Shown: in pieces, positions 1 to 6,657 of the stretch
Numbering within the stretch: position 1 is the stretch's first letter
How the letters are laid out: the number at the start of each line of letters is the position of its first letter
NCBI GenBank assembly: GCA_045537915.1
Contig: JAZSQK010000024.1
Span: forward strand, 1 to 22,681
Direction of reading: 5' to 3'
From: SFWF01 sp045537915
GTDB taxonomy: Bacteria > Bacillota > Clostridia > Oscillospirales > Acutalibacteraceae
DNA length: 22,681 bases
Notes under the pieces: generated by a model
The model's database searches: none
The model's input: the letters and a program-made list of their open reading frames with translations, nothing else
What the model was told of the DNA's origin: nothing
Translations under genes and position numbers: made by a program

Positions 1-2
1 TT

Positions 3-323
3 CGACTTGCAGTTGTTGCCTTTATGGAAGAGAGATACTATCTAATTCTTTTTAGCATATTGATTTGCGTATTATTGTTCTTATCGACACTTTCTGTTCG
101 ACGGCAGCATATCGTTTTGCCGAGTTTGTCACTCCTATATCTAATATATGATTTTATCAAAGTAATGTCATTATTTATTGATGGTCTGGATGATGGTTAT
201 TGGAAAACATATATTATTAGAACAATAATTTCAATTCCCTTGATTGTGTTATTATGTGTTTATTGTTTGATTTACTTACAAAACCATAAGACAGGGGACG
301 GTTCTATGTCTCATAGGAAGTGA
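3..323 (+). CDS. Partial multi-pass membrane protein, 3' part, tail encoded by a repeat
   Basis: Not recognised. The frame is open from the left edge, and the first internal ATG (24) has no Shine-Dalgarno, so the gene probably begins outside the window. Three hydrophobic helices are visible, about residues 5-25, 30-52 and 62-85 counted from the ATG, separated by short charged loops, which makes it an integral membrane protein. The last residues (KTGDGSMSHRK) are read from the first GGGGACGGTTCT repeat, so the native C-terminus appears to have been replaced or extended by repeat insertion. It lies just upstream of an orphan acidic protein and an RHS remnant. A membrane-bound immunity protein of a decayed toxin locus is possible but is inference only. 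Confidence 0.5.
   Translation, partial: RLAVVAFMEERYYLILFSILICVLLFLSTLSVRRQHIVLPSLSLLYLIYDFIKVMSLFIDGLDDGYWKTYIIRTIISIPLIVLLCVYCLIYLQNHKTGDGSMSHRK
289..311 (+). repeat. GGGGACGGTTCT hairpin repeat, copy 1
   Basis: The core lies at 294-305, with short pairing arms AGACA (289-293) and TGTCT (307-311). It sits inside the 3' end of the membrane-protein reading frame and supplies its last codons. All ten copies in the window point the same way. Confidence 0.8.
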
Positions 324-330
324 AGTCAAG

Positions 331-382
331 GTCAATCAGGGGACGGTTCTGGGGTCAATCAGGGGACGGTTCTGTGATTGAC
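331..382 (+). repeat. GGGGACGGTTCT hairpin repeats, copies 2 and 3 (tandem)
   Basis: The cores are at 339-350 and 362-373, 23 bp apart. Copy 3 has perfect 8-bp arms GTCAATCA (354-361) and TGATTGAC (375-382). Copy 2 has the left arm, but its right arm has been lost or fused into copy 3. The pair ends just upstream of the ribosome binding site of the next gene. Confidence 0.85.
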
Positions 383-403
383 CCATAAAGTGGTAGGAGG
401 GAT

Positions 404-877
404 ATGAATAGTATGAAAAACGAAAGAAACTTCTACATTTGTAAGCTGCAGGATACGCTTTGTAATCAACCTATAAATTACATTGTCAAGTCTCCTGATA
501 TGGATATGTATGACTTCGGTTTTGGACAGGATGTTATCACGATAGATTTTAACGGTCTATCTACAAAGGTATCAAAATATGTGTTACATGCTGTCTGCAA
601 TATTGAAGTAATGTGGAGAGATAAAACGAGAAAAAGTGATTTGTTTTTTGAAGACACACCTGTTGAAAAAGCAACTACACTAGCCAGTTGCATTTCAGGA
701 TTTAAAGTTAAGAGGGTTGCGTTGAGTGATAAAAATGATCTTTGGTTAGATTTAGGATTATGTTGGATTATTTTTATAACTAATGAAGATGATGAGGAAT
801 CATGGCGCTTTTTCTCTTTTTCATCGGCGGATAATGCACATATTGTTGCGACAAGCACATGTTTATGTTTGGAGTGA
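404..877 (+). CDS. Orphan small acidic cytoplasmic protein, immunity-like
   Basis: Not recognised with certainty. It is 157 residues with no signal peptide or membrane helix, rich in acidic and aromatic residues (for example NEDDEESWRFF near residue 131). Its size and composition recall the small immunity proteins that accompany RHS/polymorphic toxins, and an RHS-repeat remnant lies about 100 bp downstream. An AGGAGGG site (395-401) precedes it. The ATG at 404 is close to this site (3 nt) and a second ATG at 413 is 12 nt away, so the exact start is ambiguous. Hairpin repeats crowd both flanks: copies 2-3 end 21 bp before the start and copy 4 begins 9 bp after the stop. The immunity role is inference from context. 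Confidence 0.6.
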   Translation: MNSMKNERNFYICKLQDTLCNQPINYIVKSPDMDMYDFGFGQDVITIDFNGLSTKVSKYVLHAVCNIEVMWRDKTRKSDLFFEDTPVEKATTLASCISGFKVKRVALSDKNDLWLDLGLCWIIFITNEDDEESWRFFSFSSADNAHIVATSTCLCLE

Positions 878-886
878 CACAAGGGT

Positions 887-983
887 GACACAAGGGGACG
901 GTTCTGTGTCTGGTAAGACAGGTCAATCAGGGGACGGTTCTGTGATTGACAATGTTCAATCAGGGGACGGTTCTGTGATTGAC
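887..983 (+). repeat. GGGGACGGTTCT hairpin repeats, copies 4-6
   Basis: The cores are at 894-905, 930-941 and 963-974. Copy 4 has arms GACACA (887-892) and TGTGTC (905-910). Copy 5 has arms GTCAATCA (922-929) and TGATTGAC (943-950). Copy 6 pairs TCAATCA (956-962) with TGATTGA (976-982). Arm sequences differ between copies but always pair. Confidence 0.85.
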
Positions 984-1114
984 TAAACGGTACAACCTCT
1001 GCCCTTGTGGACACCTATACCACGGCAGAGGGCACATACAGCTATACCTATGACGCTAACGGTAATATTCTTACAATTTCCAAAGACGAAGTCAATCAGG
1101 GGACGGTTCTATGA
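983..1114 (+). pseudogene. RHS/YD-repeat protein fragment
   Basis: A short open frame with no start codon reads ALVDTYTTAEGTYSYTYDAN followed by GNILTISKDE. The YTYDANGNI segment is the hallmark of the RHS/YD repeat that builds the shell of polymorphic toxins and wall-associated RHS proteins. The frame is closed upstream (TGA at 980-982, inside repeat copy 6) and downstream it runs into repeat copy 7, stopping at 1112-1114. Only about 35 residues of RHS sequence survive, so this is a gene remnant bounded by repeats on both sides. It suggests a former RHS toxin locus here. Confidence 0.7.
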
Positions 1115-1148
1115 TTGACAGATAAGACAGGGGACGGTTCTGTGTCTT
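1091..1148 (+). repeat. GGGGACGGTTCT hairpin repeats, copies 7 and 8
   Basis: Copy 7 has its core at 1099-1110 and arms GTCAATCA (1091-1098) and TGATTGAC (1112-1119). Copy 8 has its core at 1130-1141 and a third arm type, AAGACA (1124-1129) with TGTCTT (1143-1148). Confidence 0.85.
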
Positions 1149-1184
1149 GACAAAAGAGGGGTTTAGCATTACAAGACACACAAG

Positions 1185-1290
1185 ACACAAGGGGACGGTT
1201 CCTCTGTGTTGACTGAATAATTAAGACGGCGATTCGCCGTCTTTTTTAATGATTTGCCATATCGTAAGACAGGGGAAAGTTCTGTGATTT
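1185..1290 (+). repeat. GGGGACGGTTCT hairpin repeats, copies 9 and 10 (degenerate)
   Basis: Copy 9 has core GGGGACGGTTCC (1191-1202) and arms ACACA (1185-1189) and TGTGT (1205-1209). Copy 10 has a diverged core GGGGAAAGTTCT (1272-1283) with weakly pairing flanks. An intrinsic terminator lies between them. No gene was seen between 878 and 1396 apart from the RHS fragment. Confidence 0.7.
1223..1247 (+). terminator. Intrinsic terminator
   Basis: The stem AAGACGGCG/CGCCGTCTT has a tiny ATT loop and is followed by a T-run. It lies downstream of the decayed RHS region, is separate from any intact gene, and isolates mnmE from upstream transcription. Confidence 0.85.
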
Positions 1291-1328
1291 ACATAGCGTC
1301 GCCGACACATTACCGCTGTCCTTTGCCC

Positions 1329-1358
1329 TTGACAATGCAGTATATATTATTGTAAAAT
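1329..1358 (+). promoter_or_regulatory. Putative sigma-A promoter for mnmE
   Basis: TTGACA (1329-1334), an 18-bp spacer and TAAAAT (1353-1358), with a TG immediately before the -10 box. The mnmE start lies about 38 bp downstream of the -10 box. Confidence 0.7.
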
Positions 1359-1396
1359 ATATTGATAAAATATCATCGTAAAAGGGCGGTAAATCG

Positions 1397-2752
1397 ATGG
1401 CTGAAAAGACAATAGCTGCTATCTCTACACCTTTAGGTAAGGGTGGAATAGGTGTTGTGCGAATTTCGGGAGAGAAATCTGCCGAGATTGCCGATAAGGT
1501 TTTTAAAAATGTAAATGGGAAAGCAGTGTCAGACCTTTCGGGTTACTCTGCTCTTTTCGGTCATATCTACAATCAATACGGACTTCTGGATGAGGCTGTC
1601 GTAACCCGTTTTTGTTCCCCGAACAGCTACACGGGAGAGGATGTTGTTGAGATATCCTGTCACGGAGGAACTTTTGTCGTGTCGGCGGTGCTTCGAGCCG
1701 TGCTGGATGCGGGAGCAACCCTTGCTGCACCCGGAGAATTTACAAGAAGAGCTTTTTTAAACGGAAAAATGGACCTTGCCGAGGCCGAAAGCGTAATGGG
1801 ACTAATATCGGCTAGAAGCGAACAGGAGCTTAAGATGAACCTTGCCGCAAAGAGCGGAAAGGTGTCAAAAGAAATTGAAAGGGCCGAGAACGCCCTTATA
1901 GCACTCGCTGCAAACTTTGCCGCCTACAGCGACTATCCCGATGAGGATTTGCCCGAGCTACAGCCCGAGGCTTTTAGAAAACTGCTCTCTGAAGCAAAAG
2001 AGATACTGGATAAACTGCTTTCTACCTATGACAGCGGAAAAATCATTCGGGAAGGAATAAAGACCGCCATTGTCGGAAAGCCAAATGTCGGCAAAAGCAC
2101 CCTTATGAATCTGCTTTCGGGGGAAGAGCGTTCAATAGTTACCGATATTGCGGGAACCACTCGAGATGTTATTGAGGAACGGGTAAGATGCGGGAAACTG
2201 ACTTTAGTACTTGCCGATACGGCGGGTATTCACACCTCTGAGGATATGGTTGAATCGGTCGGAGTGGAAAGAGCAAAGCAACGAATTGAAACGGCACAGC
2301 TTATTTTAGCGGTTTTCGACGCCACAACACCGCTTGACTGCGATGACGAGGAGATACTTTCTCTTATTAAGAATAAAAACAGCCTTGTGCTTGTTAATAA
2401 GACCGATAAGGCGGACATTATTCAAATACCTGACGGCTTTAATGTAGTTAAAATTTCTGCTAAAGAGGGAACGGGTAAGGACGAGCTGTTAGCCGGAATA
2501 GAAAAACTTGTCGGCATAGCCGATATTGATTCCTCATCTGCGGTAATTTTAAGTGAGCGTCAGCGTGACCTTGCGAATAAGGCGCTTGATTGCGTGAATG
2601 AGGCGGCAGTACTTTTAAATGGCGGATATACTGTTGATGCTGTTTCGGTATGTGTCGATGAGGCCCTCGGTTATCTTTATACATTTGACGGAAAACGTGT
2701 TACAAACGAGGTTGCCGACGAGGTTTTCAGAAGATTCTGTGTAGGAAAGTAG
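1397..2752 (+). CDS. mnmE: tRNA modification GTPase MnmE
   Basis: With MnmG it forms the complex that installs the (carboxymethyl)aminomethyl group at C5 of wobble uridine 34 in some tRNAs, using GTP and methylene-tetrahydrofolate. The protein is 451 residues, normal for the family. The N-terminal folate-binding domain (residues 1-120) includes the conserved SYTGEDVVEISCHGG stretch. A helical domain is interrupted by a G domain with P-loop GKPNVGKST (about 227-235), DIAGTTRD switch region, DTAG (about 274) and NKTD (about 334). It ends in FCVGK, the invariant C-terminal Cys motif. The ATG at 1397 has only a weak GGGCGG-type site, but it fits the family N-terminus. It is the first gene of an mnmE-mnmG-rsmG cluster, with mnmG 6 bp downstream. 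Confidence 0.97.
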   Translation: MAEKTIAAISTPLGKGGIGVVRISGEKSAEIADKVFKNVNGKAVSDLSGYSALFGHIYNQYGLLDEAVVTRFCSPNSYTGEDVVEISCHGGTFVVSAVLRAVLDAGATLAAPGEFTRRAFLNGKMDLAEAESVMGLISARSEQELKMNLAAKSGKVSKEIERAENALIALAANFAAYSDYPDEDLPELQPEAFRKLLSEAKEILDKLLSTYDSGKIIREGIKTAIVGKPNVGKSTLMNLLSGEERSIVTDIAGTTRDVIEERVRCGKLTLVLADTAGIHTSEDMVESVGVERAKQRIETAQLILAVFDATTPLDCDDEEILSLIKNKNSLVLVNKTDKADIIQIPDGFNVVKISAKEGTGKDELLAGIEKLVGIADIDSSSAVILSERQRDLANKALDCVNEAAVLLNGGYTVDAVSVCVDEALGYLYTFDGKRVTNEVADEVFRRFCVGK

Positions 2753-2758
2753 GATGAA

Positions 2759-4633
2759 ATGAACTATTTTGCAGGAAACATAGACGTTGCGGTTATAGGC
2801 GCAGGACATGCGGGAATTGAAGCGGCTCTGGCATCGGCCCGGCTCGGTCAAAAAACCGTAATGTTTGCTATAAATCTGGATTCGGTAGGTAATCTGCCCT
2901 GTAATCCCTCTATAGGTGGTACAGCCAAAGGACATCTTGTCCGAGAGATAGATGCCCTCGGCGGAGAGATGGGTGTTGCCGCAGACAAAACAATGCTGCA
3001 AAGCCGAATGCTCAATCTCGGCAAGGGCCCTGCGGTACATTCACTTCGTGCCCAGATAGACCGAAAGGCTTATACTGCCCTTATGAAGCATACTGTTGAA
3101 AAACAGGAAAATCTGCTCTTAAAACAGGCCGAGGTCACAGACCTTTTTAAAGATGAAAAGGGTTGGCACTGTGTTACCAGACTGGGAGCGGAATACATAT
3201 CCAAAACGGTTATTCTTGCAACGGGAACCTTCCTTGCAGGAAGGATTTTTGTCGGCGAGGTAAATTACAGCGGCGGTCCCGACGGTATGTTTGCCGCCGA
3301 AGGACTGTCGGATGCCCTTATTAAGCTTGGCATACCCCTCCGCCGTTTTAAAACAGGAACCCCTGCCCGAGTACTGCGCTCGAGCATAGATTTTTCTGCT
3401 CTAGAGGTACAAGAGGGGGACGAAAGGGTAGTTCCTTTCTCCTACCGAACCGAAAAGGTCAAAGAAAACACCGTAGTTTGTCACGTAAGTTACACCAATG
3501 ATAAAACCAAACAGGTAATTCTGGACAATCTTCACCGTTCTCCTCTCTATTCGGGAGTGATTGAGGGCGTAGGACCGAGGTACTGCCCCTCAATTGAGGA
3601 TAAAATAGTCCGTTTTGCCGATAAAAAACGCCACCAGTTATTTATCGAACCCTGCGGCGCAGATACCGAGGAAATGTATCTTCAGGGCATGTCATCTTCT
3701 CTGCCCGAGGAGGTACAGATAGAAATCTACCACTCAATCCCCGGACTCGAAAATGTCGAGATAATGCGAAACGCATATGCTATTGAATATGACTGTGTTG
3801 ACCCTATCTGCTTAAAACCAAGCCTTGAATTTAAAAACCTAGAGGGACTTTACGGAGCAGGTCAGTTTAACGGCTCTTCGGGTTACGAGGAGGCGGCTGC
3901 TCAAGGATTACTCGCAGGAATAAATGCCGCAAGAAAGAATAACGGTCTTGAGCCTGTTGTCCTTTCCCGTGCATCTTCATATATCGGCACACTTATCGAT
4001 GACCTTGTAACAAAGGGCTGTCAGGATCCCTACAGAATGATGACCTCAAGAAGCGAATACCGACTGCTTCTGCGACAGGATAATGCCGACGAGCGTCTTA
4101 TGCCGACAGGTCACGAAATCGGGCTTATAGACGATGAAACCTATAACAAGTTCCTCTGCCGCAAGGCGCAAAAGGAAGCCGAAATAGAAAGGATTTCTCG
4201 TCTTACTGTAGCGCCAAGCGAGAAACTGAACCAAAGGCTTGAAGAGCTTGGCACAACACCCCTTTCTACAGGCATAAAAATGAGTGAGCTTATAAAGCGT
4301 CCCGAGGTTTCTTATTTTGATTTGGCAGAATTTGACCCCGACCGACCCGACCTTGCCTTTGAGGTGGCCGAAAAGGCCGAAACCGAGATAAAGTATGAGG
4401 GCTATATTGCCCGTCAGCAGTCACAGGTCGAGGAAATGTTAAGACTTGAAAACCGCAAACTGCCCGAGGATATAGATTATTCCCTGATTGACGGACTGCG
4501 CCTTGAGGCGAGAGAAAAGCTGAACCGTGTCCGACCGACGAGTGTCGGTCAGGCATCGAGAATATCGGGCGTCAGCCCTTCGGATGTTTCGGTGCTCAAT
4601 ATCTGGCTTATGAAGAATAAAATGAATAATTAA
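2759..4633 (+). CDS. mnmG: tRNA uridine-5-carboxymethylaminomethyl(34) synthesis protein MnmG (GidA)
   Basis: FAD-dependent partner of MnmE in wobble-uridine modification. The protein is 624 residues, typical for the family. The N-terminal dinucleotide fold has GAGHAG at residues 14-19, followed by the signature CNPSIGGTAKGHLVREIDAL and later PRYCPSIEDKIVRF and GQFNGSSGYEEAAAQGL. The C-terminal tRNA/MnmE-binding helical domain ends in RISGVSPSDVSVL. The final KNKMNN tail extends past the usual family end and is encoded by the first bases of an ATTCAT-rich inverted repeat, which seems to supply the stop codon. It starts 6 bp after the mnmE stop, so the two are probably cotranscribed. Confidence 0.97.
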   Translation: MNYFAGNIDVAVIGAGHAGIEAALASARLGQKTVMFAINLDSVGNLPCNPSIGGTAKGHLVREIDALGGEMGVAADKTMLQSRMLNLGKGPAVHSLRAQIDRKAYTALMKHTVEKQENLLLKQAEVTDLFKDEKGWHCVTRLGAEYISKTVILATGTFLAGRIFVGEVNYSGGPDGMFAAEGLSDALIKLGIPLRRFKTGTPARVLRSSIDFSALEVQEGDERVVPFSYRTEKVKENTVVCHVSYTNDKTKQVILDNLHRSPLYSGVIEGVGPRYCPSIEDKIVRFADKKRHQLFIEPCGADTEEMYLQGMSSSLPEEVQIEIYHSIPGLENVEIMRNAYAIEYDCVDPICLKPSLEFKNLEGLYGAGQFNGSSGYEEAAAQGLLAGINAARKNNGLEPVVLSRASSYIGTLIDDLVTKGCQDPYRMMTSRSEYRLLLRQDNADERLMPTGHEIGLIDDETYNKFLCRKAQKEAEIERISRLTVAPSEKLNQRLEELGTTPLSTGIKMSELIKRPEVSYFDLAEFDPDRPDLAFEVAEKAETEIKYEGYIARQQSQVEEMLRLENRKLPEDIDYSLIDGLRLEAREKLNRVRPTSVGQASRISGVSPSDVSVLNIWLMKNKMNN

Positions 4634-4712
4634 GAATGAATAATGAATAATTATTGAATCGTGCGAAGCACACATTTACTATTCATTATTTACTATTCGT
4701 TATTCATAAATT
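4621..4712 (+). repeat. MITE-like intergenic inverted repeat, copy A
   Basis: An AT-rich left arm built of ATGAATA words and a right arm of TATTCAT words flank a small hairpin, GTGC-GAA-GCAC (4661-4671). The element starts within the last codons of mnmG and fills most of the gap before rsmG. Related elements lie after glyA and after rarA. Confidence 0.6.
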
Positions 4713-4732
4713 AAAAAACGGAGTTTTTAATT

Positions 4733-5449
4733 ATGAACTATCCATTTGAACTTATGACCGAGGTCCTTGATAAAAACGGGATAGCCTATGACGACACCAT
4801 TCTTGAACGCTTGGGTAAATACGCCGATATGCTGGTCGAGTGGAACGAGAAAATAAATCTTACCGCCATAACCGACCCCGAGGGGATAGTCATAAAGCAT
4901 TTTCTTGATTGCGCTCTGCTTTTAAAGCAGGTCCAAATTCCTCAAGGCGCCAAGGTTATAGATGTCGGCACAGGGGCAGGATTTCCGGGAGTGGTGCTTA
5001 AAATCTTCCGCCCCGATATAAAGCTTACCTTGCTTGACGGACTTAACAAACGGCTTGTTTTCTTAAATGAGGTGCTGTCTGCACTGGGGCTTTCAGCCGA
5101 AACTGTTCATATGAGAGCCGAGGAGGCAGGTAAAGCCGCAGCCCACAGGGAAAGGTATGACCTTGTGACCGCAAGGGCGGTGGCTCGGCTTAATACCCTT
5201 TATGAATACTGTCTGCCGCTGTGTAAGGTGGGAGGAATTTTCTGCTCAATGAAAGGTCCTTCTGCCAAGGAGGAATTGACCGAGGCTATCAAGGCTTCGA
5301 CAATTCTCGGAGGGGATAAGGGCGATATAAAACAGGAAACTTTGACAGGAGAGGAAGTAAGAAGTTTCATAATCACAAAAAAGATATCGCAAACTCCGCC
5401 AAAGTACCCCAGAATATCTGCAAAAATATCAAAACAACCGCTCATATGA
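4733..5449 (+). CDS. rsmG: 16S rRNA (guanine(527)-N7)-methyltransferase RsmG (GidB)
   Basis: SAM-dependent methyltransferase that methylates N7 of G527 in 16S rRNA. It is 238 residues, normal length. EWNEKINLTAI (about 36-46) is the family signature. The SAM-binding motif VIDVGTGAGFPG is at 75-86, with LTLLD after the next strand, and TARAVA lies further on. The C-terminal PPKYPR...KISKQPL pattern is the usual family ending. A CGGAG site (4719-4723) precedes the ATG by 9 nt. It is third in the mnmE-mnmG-rsmG cluster, separated from mnmG by a repeat element. Its stop codon lies in the loop of the terminator hairpin, so the last codons form the hairpin's left arm. Confidence 0.96.
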   Translation: MNYPFELMTEVLDKNGIAYDDTILERLGKYADMLVEWNEKINLTAITDPEGIVIKHFLDCALLLKQVQIPQGAKVIDVGTGAGFPGVVLKIFRPDIKLTLLDGLNKRLVFLNEVLSALGLSAETVHMRAEEAGKAAAHRERYDLVTARAVARLNTLYEYCLPLCKVGGIFCSMKGPSAKEELTEAIKASTILGGDKGDIKQETLTGEEVRSFIITKKISQTPPKYPRISAKISKQPLI

Positions 5450-5463
5450 CAGCGGTTGTTTTT
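5431..5463 (+). terminator. Intrinsic terminator of the mnmE-mnmG-rsmG cluster
   Basis: The stem AACAACCGCT/AGCGGTTGTT has an 8-nt loop containing the rsmG stop codon and is followed by a T-run. The left arm is coding sequence (KQPLI). Confidence 0.9.
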
Positions 5464-5477
5464 GCTTTTGTCTGATT

Positions 5478-5505
5478 TTGTCGAACGCTTTTTGTAGCAT
5501 AAAAT
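5478..5505 (+). promoter_or_regulatory. Weak candidate promoter for the noc-like gene
   Basis: TTGTCG (5478-5483), a 16-bp spacer and TAAAAT (5500-5505). The AT-rich stretch also contains TATAAT at 5518-5523 without a good -35 box, so the assignment is uncertain. Confidence 0.3.
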
Positions 5506-5546
5506 ATAAATATATTTTATAATTGAAATCGAAGGGAGGAGGTCCT

Positions 5547-6329
5547 TTGAGGGATTCAAAACTTATGTTTGTGAAAGTTTCGGACATACTCCCGAGCCCG
5601 TCACAGCCAAGAAAACGATTTGATGAGTATGAGCTTGAAAAACTTGCTGAAAGCATTCGGACAAGCGGTATAATACAACCGCTTCTTATACGCCCTGAAA
5701 GCAGAGGAAAATATGAGCTTATTGCGGGGGAGAGAAGACTCCGTGCGGCAAAGCTTGTAGGTCTTAAAAAGGTGCCCTGTATCATAAGACAGGCCGACGG
5801 ACTTAGCGCCGCTTATATAACTATAATAGAAAATCTTCAGCGAAGCGATTTATCTGTTTTTGAAGAGGCAGAGGGAATAAACCGACTTCTTACGGTCTAT
5901 GGGCTTACCAGAGGAGAGGTTGCCGAGAGGCTTGGTATCGCTGAATCCACCCTTTCAAATAAGATAAGACTCTTACGGCTTGATATGAGCCTTCGAAGCC
6001 GTCTTGAAGCGGCAAGACTTACCGAACGTCATGCCAGAGCCCTGCTCAGATTACCTGAAGAAAAGCGGTGCGAGGCGCTTGATGTTATTATTGCGCAGCA
6101 GCTGACTCTGACCGAAGCCGAGAGATATATAGAAGAGATACTGCATCCAAAACCAAAGCCCGAACCCGAGCCCGAGCCTGTGAGAAAGGGTGCGGTCAGC
6201 GATGTAAGGCTCTTTGCAAACTCACTTACAAAGATTGTTGAAACAATGCGCAAGACGGGGTATAACGCCGTAACCGAGCAAAAGGAAACCGAGCATTTTA
6301 TCGAGTACAAGATACTCATTTCAAAATAG
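5547..6329 (+). CDS. noc: ParB/Spo0J-family protein, nucleoid-occlusion (Noc)-like
   Basis: A DNA-binding ParB-family protein of 260 residues that in Firmicutes coordinates division-site choice or segregation with the nucleoid. Known members are CTP-dependent DNA clamps. Seen here: the N-terminal domain with PSPSQPRKRFD, GERRLRAA (61-68) and ENLQRSDLS, a central helix-turn-helix (VAERLGIAESTLSNKIRLL), an acidic-proline linker (KPKPEPEPEPV), and a C-terminal segment VRLFANSLTKIVETMRKTG more like Noc than Spo0J. A frame-open TTG lies at 5523, but GGGAGGAGG (5534-5542) positions the TTG at 5547 as the better start. It follows rsmG as in Bacillus (gidA-gidB-noc), but no parA/soj or second parB gene follows. 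Confidence 0.85.
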   Translation: MRDSKLMFVKVSDILPSPSQPRKRFDEYELEKLAESIRTSGIIQPLLIRPESRGKYELIAGERRLRAAKLVGLKKVPCIIRQADGLSAAYITIIENLQRSDLSVFEEAEGINRLLTVYGLTRGEVAERLGIAESTLSNKIRLLRLDMSLRSRLEAARLTERHARALLRLPEEKRCEALDVIIAQQLTLTEAERYIEEILHPKPKPEPEPEPVRKGAVSDVRLFANSLTKIVETMRKTGYNAVTEQKETEHFIEYKILISK

Positions 6330-6355
6330 GCTTTATAATTTTGCCCCCCTTTTTA

Positions 6356-6393
6356 GTGGGAGCTTGAGGGAAACCTCGGCTCTCACTTTTTTT
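6356..6393 (+). terminator. Intrinsic terminator of the noc-like gene
   Basis: An imperfect stem (GTGGGAGC..GAGG with CCTC..GCTCTCAC) and a GAAA loop, followed by seven T. It closes the noc-like transcript. Confidence 0.85.
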
Positions 6394-6435
6394 ATTGTAA
6401 AATACAATATTAACGAATGATTTTTTAATTTTATG

Positions 6436-6464
6436 TTGCTAAAGACTGAACAGTGTGATATACT
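6436..6464 (+). promoter_or_regulatory. Putative sigma-A promoter of the structured RNA/zinc-ribbon gene
   Basis: TTGCTA (6436-6441), a 17-bp spacer and TATACT (6459-6464), with an extended -10 TG at 6456-6457. A start 7 nt beyond the -10 box falls at 6471, exactly the first base of the long hairpin's closing stem. Confidence 0.6.
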
Positions 6465-6470
6465 GATTTT

Positions 6471-6638
6471 GCCAAACAAAATCTTAATATTTTTGCACAA
6501 ACTAAGTGTGTATTTTTATTTTTGTAAAAATGCATGCTCGTATTTTGCATACTTGGTTTTGTGCGAAAGATTTTGTTTGGCGACAATCGGAGCCATGCGT
6601 TTTTCGGTGTGTATGACTTCGGTTGTACACACTTTTTT
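6471..6638 (+). ncRNA. Candidate structured RNA (small RNA or attenuating leader)
   Basis: About 168 nt with no credible coding capacity. The closing stem is 15 perfect base pairs, GCCAAACAAAATCTT (6471-6485) with AAGATTTTGTTTGGC (6567-6581). After an asymmetric loop, a second stem of about 18 pairs with one bulge joins 6495-6512 to 6546-6564. The apical sequence GCATGCTC (6532-6539) is complementary to GAGCCATGC (6590-6598) in the 3' linker with one bulged C, a possible pseudoknot. A terminator hairpin with a UUCG tetraloop ends it. It is preceded by a good promoter and followed 19 nt after the T-run by a start codon. No known RNA family was recognised. It could be a trans-acting RNA, a cis attenuator or a transcribed inverted-repeat element. 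Confidence 0.5.
6607..6638 (+). terminator. UUCG-loop intrinsic terminator upstream of the zinc-ribbon gene
   Basis: GTGTGTA (6607-6613) pairs with TACACAC (6626-6632). The inner TGAC/GTTG pairs close a C(TTCG)G tetraloop, and six T follow. It lies just before the AGGAGG site of the next gene, a position typical of transcription attenuators. Confidence 0.75.
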
Positions 6639-6657
6639 AATTTTAGGAGGAAAAATA

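Noticed and set aside
783..986. 67-codon plus-strand frame with GDGSV repeats
   Set aside because: Its repetitive C-terminus is read from the same hairpin repeats, and it overlaps the better-supported gene at 404-877.
478..1014. 178-codon minus-strand open frame with repeated QNRPL segments
   Set aside because: It overlaps the plus-strand gene at 404-877. Its repeated QNRPL words are simply the reverse translation of the GGGGACGGTTCT hairpin repeats, and no ribosome binding site was seen.
289..1290. Possible CRISPR array
   Set aside because: The repeats are short, irregularly spaced (23 bp to several hundred bp), include a gene between copies, and have no cas genes or uniform spacers.
6471..6638. 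Assignment of the RNA to 6S RNA or a named riboswitch
   Set aside because: The rod shape resembles 6S RNA in outline, but no diagnostic sequence or conserved central bubble could be confirmed by eye, so it is left unnamed.
6433..6657. N-terminal extension of the zinc-ribbon protein
   Set aside because: The stretch holds a promoter, a long hairpin and a terminator, and a strong AGGAGG site fixes the start at 6658. The extension is not protein-like.
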